Source: Nocardia takedensis NBRC 100417 (lineage in GTDB: Bacteria > Actinomycetota > Actinomycetes > Mycobacteriales > Mycobacteriaceae). From it: a DNA stretch of 64,000 nucleotides. The position numbers were made by a program, and so were the translations under genes. Shown piece by piece: positions 63,761-64,000 of the stretch (within the stretch, counting starts at the first letter, position 1; each line of letters opens with the position of its first letter). The notes under the pieces were generated by a model, which was not told where the DNA came from, made no database searches, and worked only from the letters and a program-made list of their open reading frames with translations. The stretch covers positions 98,927-162,926 of the forward strand of contig NZ_BAGG01000032.1 of the NCBI RefSeq assembly GCF_000308695.1, read 5' to 3'.

Positions 63761-64000
63761 GTGAGTGACAGCAGCACCGACGAGACCGAGCGCCCCGCCG
63801 CTCCCGTCGGACTCGGTAAGAAGGGCGGCGACTCCGCCGCCACGGGGGGCACACCGGCCGCCGCTCGCACCGGATGGCGAGTGCCTTCCTGGCTGCGCGT
63901 CAGCGGTTCGGTGGGTCCGCTCGGCATCGCCACCGCGGTGCTGTGGCTGAGCATCATCGTGCTGCTGCCGCTGGCGGCGCTGACGGTGACCTCCTTCGAG
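63761..64000 (+). CDS. cysT: Sulfate ABC transporter permease CysT (3' end outside window)
   Basis: Eighty codons from GTG 63761 run off the right edge. A hydrophilic head of about 45 residues (SDSSTDETERPAAPVGLGKK) precedes the first transmembrane helix (TAVLWLSIIVLLPLAALTVT), which ends in SFE as in CysT/CysU permeases. No Shine-Dalgarno is visible; a GATACT eight bases upstream could be a -10 for a leaderless second transcript. A small GC hairpin (63669-63682) lies between subI and this gene. Confidence 0.85.
   Translation, partial: MSDSSTDETERPAAPVGLGKKGGDSAATGGTPAAARTGWRVPSWLRVSGSVGPLGIATAVLWLSIIVLLPLAALTVTSFE

Overview
The window is GC-rich, gene-dense chromosomal DNA from a mycolic-acid-containing actinobacterium. 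Nocardia or a close relative in the Nocardiaceae is the best guess. Supporting signs are an antigen-85-type mycolyltransferase, a cholesterol oxidase, genes of the methylglucose lipopolysaccharide pathway (gpgP, octT), frequent GTG starts, and a gene order from proA to cysT that follows, from memory, the Mycobacterium tuberculosis segment Rv2427c to Rv2399c. I see no rRNA, tRNA, CRISPR array, transposase or phage gene.

Positions 1-12 kb are accessory. A translationally coupled operon (reductase-like SDR, NDK-like kinase, AfsA-type double hotdog protein, UbiA-like membrane transferase) looks like a gamma-butyrolactone or phosphorylated-butyrolactone pathway. It ends in a patch of 16-bp imperfect tandem repeats and faces an O-methyltransferase. 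A small Zn-finger-like protein follows. Then comes a minus-strand oxidative operon (alpha/beta esterase, SDR, di-iron ferritin-like protein, flavin monooxygenase, with a MerR regulator at its end) behind a perfect 13-bp-arm operator that contains the -35 box.

Positions 12-19 kb hold a minus-strand run: ribokinase, a protein strongly resembling the Vibrio autoinducer synthase CqsA, RtcB RNA ligase, RecQ with a phosphoribosyltransferase-like tail, and a LigD-type polymerase. Two putative small-signal synthases (AfsA-like and CqsA-like) therefore lie within 16 kb, with no cognate receptor in the window.

Positions 19-48 kb are mostly the conserved backbone: proA, MoxR/VWA pair, then a local insertion (YjbR-like, Hsp90 paralogue plus TPR protein, lipoprotein), nadD-rsfS-gpgP-octT-degV, GNAT, a LexA-type repressor, comEA-comEC, holA, an LCP protein, rpsT, the ATP-grasp/alpha-E/transglutaminase trio, aquaporin, a PemK-like protein and lepA.

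Positions 48-62 kb mix backbone and accessory genes: a proline-rich protein with a dynamin-like protein whose P-loop lysine is Met, a GH15 trehalase-like enzyme, two tiny membrane proteins, an M48 peptidase that appears to have lost its third zinc-ligand segment, a mycolyltransferase, alpha/beta hydrolases, a decayed flavoprotein monooxygenase pseudogene and a Tat-exported cholesterol oxidase. The right end starts the sulfate transporter (subI, cysT), preceded by what looks like a leaderless Cys-codon leader peptide with an anti-Shine-Dalgarno sequence.
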